Origin: Pseudomonas syringae KCTC 12500
GTDB lineage: Bacteria > Pseudomonadota > Gammaproteobacteria > Pseudomonadales > Pseudomonadaceae
DNA length: 64,000 nucleotides
Direction: 5' to 3'
NCBI RefSeq assembly: GCF_000507185.2
Contig: NZ_AYTM02000002.1
Span: 3,817,501-3,881,500 of the forward strand
Positions 1 through 9,066 of the stretch are shown here, piece by piece. Both the position numbers and the translations under genes were made by a program. The notes beneath the pieces are model-generated. The model was not told where the DNA came from. It worked only from the letters and a program-made list of their open reading frames with translations, and did no database searches. Every line of letters begins with the position of its first letter. Positions within the stretch are counted from its first letter, which is position 1.

Positions 1-1
1 T

Positions 2-1732
2 CCGCCTGAGCACTATGACCAGATCTTCACCGCTCACGGTGTGATCATGATCATCTTCATGGCGATGCCGTTCTTCACGGGCCTGATGAACATCGTTCTG
101 CCTCTGCAGATCGGCGCTCGCGACGTGGCGTTCCCGTTCCTGAACTCCCTGAGCTTCTGGTTGCTGGTAGCAGGCATGCTGCTCATCAACCTGTCTCTGG
201 GTGTCGGTGAATTCGCCAAGACCGGCTGGGTTGCGTATCCGCCTCTCTCCGGACTGCAATACAGTCCTGGTGTCGGGGTTGACTACTACATCTGGGCGCT
301 ACAGTTATCCGGGTTAGGTACGACGCTGACGGGGGTCAACTTCCTCGTGACCGTTCTGAAAATGCGTACGCCTGGCATGAAACTGATGGACATGCCGATC
401 TTCACCTGGACCTGCACCTGGGCAAACATCCTGATCGTGGCTTCGTTCCCGATCCTGACCGCTACCCTGGCGTTCCTGACCCTTGACCGCTACCTGGACT
501 TCCACATTTTCACGAACGAAATGGGCGGTAACCCCATGATGTACGTGAACCTGTTCTGGGCGTGGGGCCACCCTGAGGTGTACATCCTGATCCTGCCGGC
601 ATTCGGCGTGTTCTCGGAAGTCATCTCAACGTTCTCCGGCAAGCGTCTGTTCGGCCACAAGTCGATGATCTTCGCCTCCGGTGCGATCTGTATCCTGGGC
701 TTCATGGTCTGGCTGCACCACTTCTTCACCATGGGTGCGGGTGCCAACGTCAACGCCTTCTTCGGCCTGGCGACGATGCTGATCGCGATCCCGACGGGTG
801 TGAAGCTATTCAACTGGCTGTTCACCATGTATCAGGGCCGTCTGCGCTTCACTGCGCCGGTGCTCTGGACCCTGGGCTTCATGGTCACCTTCTCGATCGG
901 CGGCATGACCGGCGTTCTGTTGGCGATCCCAGGTGCTGACTTCGTGCTGCACAACAGCCTGTTCGTAATCGCTCACTTCCACAACGTCATCATTGGCGGT
1001 GCGGTATTCGGTTACATCGCCGGCTTCGCGTTCTGGTTCCCTAAAGCGTTCGGTTTCACCCTGAACGAGAAGTGGGGCAAGGCAGCGTTCTGGTTCTGGA
1101 TCGTCGGCTTCTTCGTCGCCTTCATGCCGCTTTACGCGCTGGGCTTCCTGGGCATGACCCGTCGTCTGAACGCTACTGACATGCCAGAGTGGAACATCTA
1201 CCTGGACGTCGCGCTGTTCGGCGCCGTGCTGATCGCCATGGGTATCGCTTCGCAGCTGATCCAGCTGTTCGTGAGTATCCGTGACCGCGACAACAACCGC
1301 GATCTGACCGGTGACCCATGGAATGGCCACACCCTGGAATGGTCCACTTCATCGCCTCCACCGTTCTACAACTTTGCCGAGCTGCCAAAAGCTGACGACG
1401 TCGACCCGTTCACCGATGCGAAACGTGCCGGTACCGCTTACAAGGTTCCTGCCCGCTACTCGGCGATCCACATGCCTAACAACACGGCGACCGGCCTGTA
1501 CATGGGTATGTTGCTGACGGTCTTCGGCTTTGCATTCATCTGGCACATCTGGTGGCTGGTAGGCGCAAGCCTGGTTGCGACCATTGCCGTCTTCGTTGCT
1601 CACGCCATGCGTGACGACCAGGGCTACATGGTGCCTGCTGAAGATGTAGCGCGTATTGAAGGTGAGCATCACAAGGTCCTGGCGGCCAACGGTGCATACA
1701 CTCCTGTCAAGTCCTCGCTGGAACAGGTTTAA
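2..1732 (+). CDS. cyoB: Cytochrome bo3 ubiquinol oxidase subunit I (partial, 5' end outside window)
   Basis: This is the catalytic haem-copper subunit of the inner-membrane ubiquinol oxidase, which reduces oxygen and pumps protons. The reading frame is open from base 2, so about 95 N-terminal residues lie upstream of the window; the family is about 660-670 aa. The visible part begins near the low-spin haem ligand (TAHGVIM). It carries the CuB/cross-link motif WGHPEVY, the CuB histidine pair in WLHHFF, and the haem ligands in IAHFHN. The C-terminal tail after the last helix is hydrophilic. It is followed 3 bp later by cyoC, so the genes form one operon. Identification is by motif and gene order, and is very secure. 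Confidence 0.97.
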   Translation, partial: PPEHYDQIFTAHGVIMIIFMAMPFFTGLMNIVLPLQIGARDVAFPFLNSLSFWLLVAGMLLINLSLGVGEFAKTGWVAYPPLSGLQYSPGVGVDYYIWALQLSGLGTTLTGVNFLVTVLKMRTPGMKLMDMPIFTWTCTWANILIVASFPILTATLAFLTLDRYLDFHIFTNEMGGNPMMYVNLFWAWGHPEVYILILPAFGVFSEVISTFSGKRLFGHKSMIFASGAICILGFMVWLHHFFTMGAGANVNAFFGLATMLIAIPTGVKLFNWLFTMYQGRLRFTAPVLWTLGFMVTFSIGGMTGVLLAIPGADFVLHNSLFVIAHFHNVIIGGAVFGYIAGFAFWFPKAFGFTLNEKWGKAAFWFWIVGFFVAFMPLYALGFLGMTRRLNATDMPEWNIYLDVALFGAVLIAMGIASQLIQLFVSIRDRDNNRDLTGDPWNGHTLEWSTSSPPPFYNFAELPKADDVDPFTDAKRAGTAYKVPARYSAIHMPNNTATGLYMGMLLTVFGFAFIWHIWWLVGASLVATIAVFVAHAMRDDQGYMVPAEDVARIEGEHHKVLAANGAYTPVKSSLEQV

Positions 1733-1735
1733 ACA

Positions 1736-2368
1736 ATGTCAAATATTGCAATCAACTCCGGAGCCCACGATCACGGTCACGACTATGATCATGGGCATGA
1801 CGATCACCACGACAGCGGTGGCATGACGGTCTACGGCTTCTGGCTGTACCTGATGACCGACTGCGTGTTGTTCGCCTCGTTCTTCGCGGTGTACGCCGTG
1901 ATGGTCAACAGCGTCGCGGGCGGCCCGTCGGGCCAGGACATCTTCCTGCTGCCATTCGTGGCTGTGGAAACCGCGTTCCTGTTGGTCAGTAGTATCACTT
2001 ACGGCTTCGCCATGCTGGCACTGTACAAGGGCAATAAAAGCCAGGTACTGGGCTGGCTGGCACTGACCTTCCTGTGTGGTGCTGCGTTTATCGGTATGGA
2101 AGTCTATGAGTTCCATCACCTGATCGAAGAGGGCTTCGGTCCTAGCCGCAGCGGCTTCCTGTCAGCGTTCTTCGCGCTGGTAGGTCTGCACGGCGTGCAC
2201 GTGACCAGCGGCCTGATCTGGATGGCGATCATGATGTTCCAGGTCCAGAAAAAGGGCCTGACCAACACCAACAAGACGCGCCTGAGCTGCCTGAGCCTGT
2301 TCTGGCACTTCCTGGACGTTGTCTGGATCGGCGTGTTCACCGTTGTCTATCTGATGGGAGCTTTGTAA
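1736..2368 (+). CDS. cyoC: Cytochrome bo3 ubiquinol oxidase subunit III
   Basis: Subunit III of the cytochrome bo3 oxidase, a cofactor-free membrane subunit that stabilises subunit I. The 210-aa protein has a His/Asp-rich N-terminus (about residues 9-27, repeated HD/GH pairs) followed by five hydrophobic segments, as in the COX3 family of bacterial quinol oxidases. The ATG lies 3 bp after the cyoB stop, and the gene ends with a stop that overlaps the cyoD start by one base (TAATG), pointing to translational coupling. Length and neighbours fit the family. The histidine-rich leader is common in Pseudomonas CyoC and is not evidence for a different role. Confidence 0.96.
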   Translation: MSNIAINSGAHDHGHDYDHGHDDHHDSGGMTVYGFWLYLMTDCVLFASFFAVYAVMVNSVAGGPSGQDIFLLPFVAVETAFLLVSSITYGFAMLALYKGNKSQVLGWLALTFLCGAAFIGMEVYEFHHLIEEGFGPSRSGFLSAFFALVGLHGVHVTSGLIWMAIMMFQVQKKGLTNTNKTRLSCLSLFWHFLDVVWIGVFTVVYLMGAL

Positions 2369-2700
2369 TGTCAAATTCGCATCACTCCGCTGAAGACAAT
2401 AGTCACGGCTCAGTGAAGTCGTACATCATCGGTTTCGTACTGTCGATCATCCTGACCGCCATTCCGTTTGCCCTGGTGATGTCACCTTCGCTGCCGAAGG
2501 ACATGACGATCGCAATCGTTCTGGTCTTCGCGATCATCCAGATTCTGGTGCACCTGCATTACTTCCTGCATCTGGACTTCACAAGCGTGCAGCGTAACAA
2601 CGTGATGGCCTTCGCCTTTACCACGATGGTTATTGTCCTGCTGGTCGGCTTGTCGCTGTGGATCATCTTCAGCGTCCACCGCGAAATGATGGCGCATTGA
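2368..2700 (+). CDS. cyoD: Cytochrome bo3 ubiquinol oxidase subunit IV
   Basis: Small subunit IV of the bo3 oxidase, 110 aa with three predicted transmembrane segments (about residues 18-40, 46-68 and 78-102) and a His/Asn-rich N-terminus. It contains the family's HLHYFLHLD stretch between helices 2 and 3. Its known family role is to assist CuB incorporation and assembly of subunit I. The start overlaps the cyoC stop by one base. The gene is followed 10 bp later by cyoE behind a purine-rich ribosome-binding site (TGAGGAAT). Confidence 0.95.
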   Translation: MSNSHHSAEDNSHGSVKSYIIGFVLSIILTAIPFALVMSPSLPKDMTIAIVLVFAIIQILVHLHYFLHLDFTSVQRNNVMAFAFTTMVIVLLVGLSLWIIFSVHREMMAH

Positions 2701-2710
2701 GGAATACCAG

Positions 2711-3598
2711 ATGTCACTGAAGCACTTTATCCAAATCACCAAGCCGGGGATCATTTTCGGTAACGTGCTTTCGGTGGCAGGTGGCTTTTTTCTGGCTTCC
2801 AAGGGAAATATCGATTTCGGCGTGTTCCTTGCGGCGGTCATCGGTACTTCCCTGGTCGTTGCGTCCGGTTGTGTGTTCAATAACTGCATCGATCGCGATA
2901 TCGATCAGCGAATGGAAAGAACCCGTAACCGGGTTCTGGTGCAGGGCCTGGTTTCTCTGAAACTGGCGCTGCTCTACGCAACCCTGCTCGGTATTGCAGG
3001 CGTTGGCCTGCTGTACACCGAGGCCAATCCGTTGGCCGCACTGTTTGCAGTGATCGGGTTCGTGATCTACGTCGGCCTTTACAGCCTGTACCTGAAACGC
3101 AGATCCGTTCACGGCACGCTGGTGGGCAGTCTCTCGGGGGCCATGCCGCCGGTGATTGGCTACTGCGCAGTGAGCAACAGCTTCGACTTTGCGGCACTCA
3201 CGCTACTGGTGATGTTCAGCCTGTGGCAGATGCCGCATTCGTATGCGATCGCCATCTTCCGCTTCAATGATTACCGTGCTGCGAAGATTCCGGTTCTGCC
3301 GGTCAAGCGCGGCATTCTGGTTACCAAGCGCCACATCATGCTCTACATCCTGGCGTTCCTCGTAGCGACCCTGATGTTGACCGTGGGTGGCTATGCGGGC
3401 CTCAACTACCTGGCTGTTGCAGCGGGTATGGGTATGTACTGGCTGTACATGGCCTGGAAGGGCTACAAGGCCGTTGACGATACTGTCTGGGCTCGCAAGC
3501 TGTTCGTGTTTTCGATTTTCACCATCACTGCCTTGAGCGTGATGATGTCGGTCGACTTTCAGGTGACAAAAGAATTGCTGGTGACTTACGCTTTCTGA
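2711..3598 (+). CDS. cyoE: Protohaem IX farnesyltransferase (haem O synthase)
   Basis: UbiA-superfamily membrane prenyltransferase that farnesylates protohaem IX to haem O, the high-spin haem of the bo3 oxidase encoded just upstream. The 295-aa protein has multiple hydrophobic helices and both Asp-rich prenyl-diphosphate motifs: [15 protein letters not shown] near residue 58, and a second conserved polar loop ([14 protein letters not shown]) near residue 185. Its placement as the last cyo gene is the usual order cyoABCDE. A strong intrinsic terminator follows at 3620. Paralogues such as ctaB exist in Pseudomonas, but the operon context decides for cyoE. Confidence 0.96.
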   Translation: MSLKHFIQITKPGIIFGNVLSVAGGFFLASKGNIDFGVFLAAVIGTSLVVASGCVFNNCIDRDIDQRMERTRNRVLVQGLVSLKLALLYATLLGIAGVGLLYTEANPLAALFAVIGFVIYVGLYSLYLKRRSVHGTLVGSLSGAMPPVIGYCAVSNSFDFAALTLLVMFSLWQMPHSYAIAIFRFNDYRAAKIPVLPVKRGILVTKRHIMLYILAFLVATLMLTVGGYAGLNYLAVAAGMGMYWLYMAWKGYKAVDDTVWARKLFVFSIFTITALSVMMSVDFQVTKELLVTYAF

Positions 3599-3619
3599 TT
3601 CCACTTGATGCGCAACATG

Positions 3620-3653
3620 AAAACCCCGTTCTGCGAAGAACGGGGTTTTTTTT
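3620..3653 (+). terminator. Intrinsic terminator of the cyo operon
   Basis: Inverted repeat AAAACCCCGTTCT / AGAACGGGGTTTT with a short GCGA-type loop, followed by an uninterrupted T-run, 22 bp after the cyoE stop. Classic Rho-independent terminator. Confidence 0.95.
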
Positions 3654-3852
3654 GAGTGCCGATCTACACTGAATGAAAGACAGGGCATGTCGGCAGTTTT
3701 TCCGCGGCTATAAATGCCTGTTCACAGGACGTTTTTGACCTTTCATGGAAAATCAGGAGCGCTTGCCGCATGATGTGCCGTTTTCAAGCGACCTGTTACA
3801 GATATTCGGTTTCCGAGCCCGTCAGGGCTGATCATGATTATGGCTGCTACCC

Positions 3853-4737
3853 ATGATGTCTTCAGAAAGTCAGAACCCCACGCCCAGCCCTTTGGTTTCC
3901 ATCGTTGCCCCTTGCTACAACGCCGAGCGATTTCTCGAGGTCGCGATTCAGAGTATTTTTGCTCAGGACTACGAGAATTTCGAGGTCATCGTCGTTGACG
4001 ATGGCTCGACCGACAACAGCATTGCGATGCTGGAGTCCCTGCAGCAACGCTATCCTTTCCAGCTCTATCGCCAGGCCAATCAGGGCGTCAGTGCTGCCCT
4101 CAACCATGGTCTGCGTTACGCCAAAGGCGTGTACCTCTCTACGCCGGATCTGGATGACATCATGCTTCCCTCATCGGTGCGGATTCGTGCCGAGTATCTG
4201 GACAATCATCCCGCGGTAGGCTGTGTCGGCGCACTGGTCAGCTACATGGATGGCGACGGCAAGGAAATCAAACGTCAGTCCCGCGATCACATCGAGCGGC
4301 TGACGTTCGATGACATATTGCGCGGAGCGGTGGTCGTTGGCGCGCCGGTCGCTCTGTACCGCATGAAGGCCATTAAGGATGCGAACGGCTATGACCCGCA
4401 GATAAGGGTGCAAGATTTTCAGGCAACACTGAAAATCGCTCATCTGGGCTATGAAATTCATGTGCTCCCCGAGATCGTCACGCGCTATCGACGTCACCCG
4501 AACAACCTTTCGCGCAAGTACAAGGTGTTGCTTGAGGCTGACCTGAAAAGCATCGAGCCCTATCGGGATCATCGCGAATACCAGAGCGGTCGTACTCAGG
4601 CCATCAACAAAGCCTTGAAATATGCCGCGGTCGCGGACAAGCGATATGCCTGGGGGCTTTTGTTTTCCATCCCATGGAGGCAGATCAACAGAACGACCTT
4701 GCGGCGCTGCAAGCGTTTACTCCTGAGCTATCGGTAA
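3853..4737 (+). CDS. Glycosyltransferase family 2 protein
   Basis: GT-A fold glycosyltransferase of 294 aa, probably cytoplasmic and adding a sugar to a surface glycan. The N-terminus carries the GT2 signature VSIVAPCYNAERFL followed by VIVVDDGSTDNS (about residues 38-49), whose acidic residues bind the nucleotide-sugar. The metal-binding region is the TPDLDD stretch near residue 98. There is no obvious membrane anchor. Two in-frame ATG codons (3853 and 3856) start the gene; the choice is uncertain. The acyltransferase gene at 4775 follows on the same strand, so the pair may decorate the same polysaccharide. The substrate cannot be told from sequence. Confidence 0.85.
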   Translation: MMSSESQNPTPSPLVSIVAPCYNAERFLEVAIQSIFAQDYENFEVIVVDDGSTDNSIAMLESLQQRYPFQLYRQANQGVSAALNHGLRYAKGVYLSTPDLDDIMLPSSVRIRAEYLDNHPAVGCVGALVSYMDGDGKEIKRQSRDHIERLTFDDILRGAVVVGAPVALYRMKAIKDANGYDPQIRVQDFQATLKIAHLGYEIHVLPEIVTRYRRHPNNLSRKYKVLLEADLKSIEPYRDHREYQSGRTQAINKALKYAAVADKRYAWGLLFSIPWRQINRTTLRRCKRLLLSYR

Positions 4738-4774
4738 GTGCTGCCTGACTGTCCAAAAAAATGTGATTGAAGAT

Positions 4775-5416
4775 ATGAAATTTATCGAGCTGTTGAAAAA
4801 TAGAAAAATACGCAAGCAGTTGCGCAAGATGGACAAGCTGGACAGGCACGCCGAAAAAATCAGATTGAAATACCCGCGTGCGGTCGTTGGCGTGGGGACT
4901 TATGGCATTCCGGATATTGTCGACTTTGGTGACGATTCGGTGTTCAGGGTCGGTGCTTATACCTCCATTGCCGAGGGTGTGAAAATTCTACTGGGCGGCG
5001 AGCATCGCACGGACTGGATTACAACGTACCCGTTCCCGGCGATGGTCGCGCAAGTCGCGGATATTCAGGATTACGCGCCGAGCAAGGGCGATGTGGTGAT
5101 CGGCAGCGACTGCTGGATTTGCGCCAATGCAACCATTGTGTCGGGTGTCACCATCGGCCATGGCGCCATTGTCGCGGCAGGTGCGATGGTCGTTCGGGAC
5201 GTGGCTCCCTATTCGGTGGTGGGAGGCAACCCCTGCAAATTCATCCGTTGGCGATTCGACGAAGACATTCGCCAGCTGCTGCTCCAGGCGGCCTGGTGGG
5301 ACTGGCCTGTCGAAGAGGTCAAGTCCGTTGCACGAACGTTGTGCAGCTCGGATATGGACACGTTTATCGACTATATCCGCGAGCGCCAGGTAGCGCCTCC
5401 GCTCCCGGTCGGGTGA
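4775..5416 (+). CDS. CatB-related acyltransferase (left-handed beta-helix)
   Basis: Hexapeptide-repeat acyltransferase of the CatB/xenobiotic acetyltransferase group. The repeats run through VIGSDCWICANATIVSGV and the following IGHGAIVAAGAMV stretch, ending in the typical VVGGNPCKFIR loop near residue 155. The conserved HRTDW (about residue 72) corresponds to the active-site histidine region of the family. The start is taken as ATG 4775; a GTG four codons upstream (4763) is possible. The N-terminal 30 residues are strongly basic. It lies 37 bp downstream of the GT2 gene, so it likely acetylates or acylates a sugar, with the true substrate unknown. Antibiotic acetylation is an alternative but is not supported by context. 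Confidence 0.8.
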   Translation: MKFIELLKNRKIRKQLRKMDKLDRHAEKIRLKYPRAVVGVGTYGIPDIVDFGDDSVFRVGAYTSIAEGVKILLGGEHRTDWITTYPFPAMVAQVADIQDYAPSKGDVVIGSDCWICANATIVSGVTIGHGAIVAAGAMVVRDVAPYSVVGGNPCKFIRWRFDEDIRQLLLQAAWWDWPVEEVKSVARTLCSSDMDTFIDYIRERQVAPPLPVG

Positions 5417-5567
5417 GCTCTGGACGCATGAGGCTCCTGCCCGCAAGCCTGCTTCAGAAATGCCATGTCGGTTTGCATTTATTTCGAGCCTCATGGCCCG
5501 AATGATCTGGCAGAATAAGGCATTGGCCTGACTCGACCAGGCAGTCGCTAAAATGATAGAGGGCGTT

Positions 5568-6587
5568 ATGAGTCAAGAAAGCATCAACTGGGACACTCTG
5601 GGTTTTGATTACATCAAGACCGACAAGCGCTACCTTTCTCATTGGCGCGACGGTGCCTGGGATCAGGGCTCGCTGACCGAGGACAACACGCTGCATATCA
5701 GCGAAGGGTCGACCGCGCTGCATTATGGCCAGCAGTGCTTCGAGGGCCTCAAGGCTTACCGCTGCAAGGATGGCTCGATCAATCTGTTCCGTCCCGATCA
5801 GAACGCCCAGCGCATGCAGCGCAGCTGCTCCCGCCTGTTGATGCCCCACGTCCCGACCGATGTATTCATTGAAGCCTGCAAACAGGTGGTCAAGGCCAAC
5901 GAACGTTTCATTCCGCCTTACGGTTCCGGCGGCGCGTTGTACCTGCGCCCGTTCGTCATCGGTGTGGGTGACAACATCGGCGTGCGCACGGCGCCTGAGT
6001 TCATCTTCTCGATTTTCTGCATTCCGGTGGGCGCCTATTTCAAAGGTGGCCTGAAGCCGAACAATTTCGTCATCTCCGGCTACGACCGCGCTGCGCCCAA
6101 CGGGACAGGCGCGGCCAAGGTCGGCGGTAACTATGCTGCCAGCCTGATGCCCGGTTCTGAAGCCAAGAAGCACAGCTTTGCAGATTGCATCTATCTCGAT
6201 CCGCAGACCCACTCCAAGATCGAGGAAGTGGGTTCGGCCAACTTCTTTGCCATCACCAAGGACGATGTGTTCCTGACGCCCAAGTCGCCATCGGTGCTGC
6301 CGGGGATCACCCGCCTGTCGTTGATCGAACTGGCGAAATCCCGTCTGGGCCTGACGGTCGAAGAGGGTGATGTGTTCATCGACCAGCTCGGCGAGTTCAA
6401 GGAAGCGGGCGCATGCGGTACGGCTGCGGTCATTACTCCGATCGGCGGGATTTCCTACAAGGACAACCTGCACGTGTTCTACAGCCAGACCGAAGTCGGT
6501 CCTGTCACTCAGCGCCTGTACAAGGAACTGACCGGCGTTCAGTCCGGTGACATCGAGGCGCCAGCCGGCTGGATCGTCAAGGTCTGA
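5568..6587 (+). CDS. ilvE: Branched-chain amino acid aminotransferase
   Basis: PLP-dependent fold-type IV transaminase of 339 aa (IlvE class II, the long bacterial form). It catalyses the last step of leucine, isoleucine and valine synthesis and the first step of their breakdown. The PLP lysine lies in AAKVGGNYA (about residue 184), and the family stretch YGQQCFEGLKAYR is near residue 55. The start is taken at ATG 5568, behind the AGAGGGC purine stretch; an ATG five codons upstream lacks an SD. It is monocistronic, with an inverted repeat just after the stop. Confidence 0.95.
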   Translation: MSQESINWDTLGFDYIKTDKRYLSHWRDGAWDQGSLTEDNTLHISEGSTALHYGQQCFEGLKAYRCKDGSINLFRPDQNAQRMQRSCSRLLMPHVPTDVFIEACKQVVKANERFIPPYGSGGALYLRPFVIGVGDNIGVRTAPEFIFSIFCIPVGAYFKGGLKPNNFVISGYDRAAPNGTGAAKVGGNYAASLMPGSEAKKHSFADCIYLDPQTHSKIEEVGSANFFAITKDDVFLTPKSPSVLPGITRLSLIELAKSRLGLTVEEGDVFIDQLGEFKEAGACGTAAVITPIGGISYKDNLHVFYSQTEVGPVTQRLYKELTGVQSGDIEAPAGWIVKV

Positions 6588-6598
6588 TGAGCTGACCC

Positions 6599-6631
6599 GG
6601 ATCGTTCCAGCGTCGAACGCTGGAACGATCC
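6599..6631. repeat. Inverted repeat of the GATCGTTCC type, possible terminator
   Basis: Perfect 14-bp arms (GGATCGTTCCAGCG / CGCTGGAACGATCC) around TCGAA, lying between the convergent ilvE and the minus-strand gene at 6644. No T-run follows, so it may be a bidirectional hairpin terminator or a REP-like palindromic unit. The GATCGTTCC arm recurs at 33786. Confidence 0.7.
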
Positions 6632-6643
6632 TCGACCCAATGC

Positions 6644-7642
6644 TCAGGCTTCAGGTGTTTTCCCTTCCTCAAGCGGCTCCTTCGCCGGCCCCAGCACGAT
6701 CGCCAGATGCCGCAAGTCGTCGACCTCCAGGCCATAGCTTTTGCCTGACGGGCTCTGTGTGACCGTTCCCAGCGCATACACCGTGAAAAACTTCACGTCA
6801 TCCGCATGGCTCAGCAGCTCACTGATGTAGCGGCTGGAGCGATAGGCCTGCATCTGCGCGGGCGATACGTAGAGCGTCACCAGTTTGCCGTCCAGACGGT
6901 CGAAGAACCTGAACTTGAAACCCAACCCGTACCGCTGCTCGACCAGACCGCCTCCGAACAGCACCCGGCCGTTATCGCCTGATTGCGCGTATTTGATATG
7001 GCGAAAATACGAGCGCAACGAAACCTCGCCCTGGCCCGGAATTTTCAGCTTCAGCAGCTTGAAGTCTTCCAGTGACAGCTCGGCCTTGGCCTGCCGATAG
7101 CTGTCTACCAGCCGCTCGAGGTTATTGGTGCGCGTTTCGCTGTAGCGAGCAGTTGGTGGCTTGGCTGGTTCTGTGACTGGAAGCGTTGCAGCAGGGCGCT
7201 GGGCGCCAGCATCGGGTTTTTCCGGGCCGGACGCGTCTTTGGTCGGCGCCTTGATGACCGGGTCGAAGATATCGATGTAGTCGTCCAGCTTGCGTTTGGC
7301 CTTGCGCAGGCGTGTCTGTACATCGGTTTCTTCGACCGGAACGTTCGGTTCTTCCTCTGCTTCTGCGCGCTCATCCACCCATTCGCAGCCCGAGTGATGG
7401 TCGTAATGCGGGTTGGCGCGAAAGTGCGCGGCGACGAAGGTCGGGTTGTCCTGTGGCTTCACGTCATAGCGAACCCCGGTAACCTTCGCCCCCATTGTCC
7501 TGCACGCCTCGGTCGAGCAGAGAAACTCGAAGCGTGCGCGTGGCGGCTCCTGAGAGAAGTATTCGCGTCGGGCAGCGGCGATCGACAGCTCCTGCTGCAG
7601 TTCGACACAGTACGCACGGGTGATGGGTTTGCTGGGCTTCAT
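6644..7642 (-). CDS. Conserved hypothetical protein with Cys/His cluster
   Basis: Protein of 332 aa that I do not recognise as a characterised family. The N-terminal part (about residues 32-85) has a Cys-X4-Cys followed by several histidines (AHFRANPHYDHHSGCEW) and another cysteine, which looks like a metal-binding module. A charged, proline-rich linker (about 95-180) joins it to a C-terminal globular region with no membrane segments. The start is ATG 7642, with GGAAGG upstream; an in-frame ATG 13 codons earlier (7681) is the alternative. The name should stay hypothetical; a DNA- or RNA-associated role would be a guess. Confidence 0.75.
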   Translation of the reverse strand: MKPSKPITRAYCVELQQELSIAAARREYFSQEPPRARFEFLCSTEACRTMGAKVTGVRYDVKPQDNPTFVAAHFRANPHYDHHSGCEWVDERAEAEEEPNVPVEETDVQTRLRKAKRKLDDYIDIFDPVIKAPTKDASGPEKPDAGAQRPAATLPVTEPAKPPTARYSETRTNNLERLVDSYRQAKAELSLEDFKLLKLKIPGQGEVSLRSYFRHIKYAQSGDNGRVLFGGGLVEQRYGLGFKFRFFDRLDGKLVTLYVSPAQMQAYRSSRYISELLSHADDVKFFTVYALGTVTQSPSGKSYGLEVDDLRHLAIVLGPAKEPLEEGKTPEA

Positions 7643-7759
7643 GCTCGTTTGGCTGCCTTCCAGTGAGAGTTGCCGTAACACGCTATTTCACCCGGACACG
7701 CCTTGCAACCATTGCACAGCAGGACGTCGAAGGCAGTGCCCGGCAAGACCGCTTCACAC

Positions 7760-8548
7760 TCACTCGGCGGGCACTGCCAGCCATTCTCCCAGCGCCTGCT
7801 GATACTCGCCGGTGGCCTTGCTCAGGTGCAGCCATTGGTCCACGTAGCCTTTCCAGGTCACATCATCGCGTGGCAACAGGTAGGCCTTTTCGCCGTATTG
7901 CATGTACCGGGTCGGATTGACCGCACACAGGCCGGGCATGCGTTTCTGCTGGTAGAGCGCTTCGGAAGCATCGGTGATCATCACGTCAGCTTTCTTGTCC
8001 AGCAGCTCCTGGAAGATGGTCTTGTTGTCGTGAAATGCCAGGGACGCCTTTGGCAGATGAGCGCGAGCGAAGGCTTCATTGGTGCCACCGGCGGGTTCGA
8101 TCAAACGCACAGAGGGCTGGTTGATCTGCTCGACAGTCTGATACAGGGCCTGATCGGCGCAGCGCACCAGCGGGATTTTGCCATCGACGTCCAGCGTGTT
8201 GCTGAAAAACGCTTTTTTCTGGCGTTCCAGACTCACCGAGATGCCGCCCATACCGATGTCGCATTTACCGGCGACCATGTCAGGCATCAGGTTTTTCCAC
8301 GTCGTGGGCACCCACTGCACATTCACCCCCAGGCTCTTGGCCAGTGAACGGGCCATGGTGATATCAATGCCTTCGTACTCACTGTCTTCGCGCAGCAGGG
8401 TATAGGGCTTGTAGTCGCCAGTGGTGCAGACAGCCAACTGGCCAGTTTGCAGCACCTTGTCCAGATGCGAGGTGTAGTCCTGAGCCTGAGCCATGCCTGT
8501 GATACCCAGCAGCAGAGCGGTCAGGGCGCTGTATTTAAGATTCATCAT
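7760..8548 (-). CDS. Periplasmic family 3 solute-binding-like protein, PheC-type (cyclohexadienyl dehydratase-like)
   Basis: 262-aa exported protein with a signal peptide (about residues 1-22, ending MAQAQ). The mature part matches the SBP family 3 fold. Motifs such as TTGDYKPY, GGISVSLERQKKAFFS, EPAGGTNEAFARAHL, ADVMITDASEA and EKAYLLPRDD line up with my recollection of P. aeruginosa PheC, the periplasmic cyclohexadienyl (arogenate/prephenate) dehydratase. The alternative is an amino-acid ABC binding protein, but no transporter genes are adjacent. If it is PheC-like, it would give an exported phenylalanine-forming activity. Function is inferred from family resemblance only. Confidence 0.75.
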   Translation of the reverse strand: MMNLKYSALTALLLGITGMAQAQDYTSHLDKVLQTGQLAVCTTGDYKPYTLLREDSEYEGIDITMARSLAKSLGVNVQWVPTTWKNLMPDMVAGKCDIGMGGISVSLERQKKAFFSNTLDVDGKIPLVRCADQALYQTVEQINQPSVRLIEPAGGTNEAFARAHLPKASLAFHDNKTIFQELLDKKADVMITDASEALYQQKRMPGLCAVNPTRYMQYGEKAYLLPRDDVTWKGYVDQWLHLSKATGEYQQALGEWLAVPAE

Positions 8549-8674
8549 GAGTCTGAATGCTCTCAGCGGTGCGGTCGATTTTATTGGAGTCGACAGATTG
8601 CTTCATTTGTCAGGTCGATGTGAAGCTGTAATCAAAACATGCCGTTGGCCGGAGGAGGTTAAATCAGGGGTTGA

Positions 8675-8700
8675 ACATTTCGTAAAAAAGCGTAATGTTG
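8675..8700. promoter_or_regulatory. Operator copy 1 (ArsR autoregulation, inferred)
   Basis: Imperfect palindrome AACATTTCG-N8-CGTAATGTT immediately upstream of the ArsR-family gene. The same 26-nt layout recurs at 9022-9047 before the next gene. It overlaps an upstream in-frame ATG at 8695, which argues for the start at 8707. Confidence 0.6.
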
Positions 8701-8706
8701 TGCCCC

Positions 8707-9003
8707 ATGATTCTTGAGCAAATCAAAGCGGTCGGCAATGACACTCGCATGTTGATCATGGAGTGGCTGAAAAACCCGCAAGCCCATTTCCCTCCCCAGG
8801 ACCACGGTGATCCGGCGATAGGCGTGTGTGTGTCGCACATTCAGGCCAAGGCCAACCTGTCGGCTTCTACCGCGTCTGCTCATCTGGCCATCCTGCAACG
8901 TGCCGGGCTGGTTCAGGCAACGAGGATTGGCAAGTGGACCTATTTTCGCCGTGATGAGCAGGCCATCGACCGGTTTGCCGACAGGCTCAAGAAAGAACTC
9001 TAG
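8707..9003 (+). CDS. ArsR-family winged-helix transcriptional regulator
   Basis: 98-aa single-domain regulator with an ArsR/SmtB wHTH. The recognition helix region is LSASTASAHLAILQRAGLV (about residues 47-65), followed by the wing KWTYFRRDEQ. It lacks the ELCVCDL metal motif of classical ArsR. The one cysteine-containing stretch (GVCVSHI, about residue 37) is not enough to infer a metal, so the ligand may be redox or organic. The duplicated palindrome in front of this gene and of the oxidoreductase 60 bp downstream makes autoregulation plus control of that gene the natural inference. Start 8707 is preferred over 8695 because 8695 sits inside the operator. Confidence 0.88.
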   Translation: MILEQIKAVGNDTRMLIMEWLKNPQAHFPPQDHGDPAIGVCVSHIQAKANLSASTASAHLAILQRAGLVQATRIGKWTYFRRDEQAIDRFADRLKKEL

Positions 9004-9021
9004 GCTTTGAGCGTTATTTAC

Positions 9022-9047
9022 ACATTTCGTCATTTTGCGTAATGTTG
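9022..9047. promoter_or_regulatory. Operator copy 2 (upstream of oxidoreductase, inferred)
   Basis: Second copy of the ACATTTCGT-N6-GCGTAATGTTG element found at 8675, placed 20 bp upstream of the oxidoreductase start. The palindromic arms are CACATTTCG and CGTAATGTT. Confidence 0.6.
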
Positions 9048-9066
9048 AATTGATAGGAGATTGACC

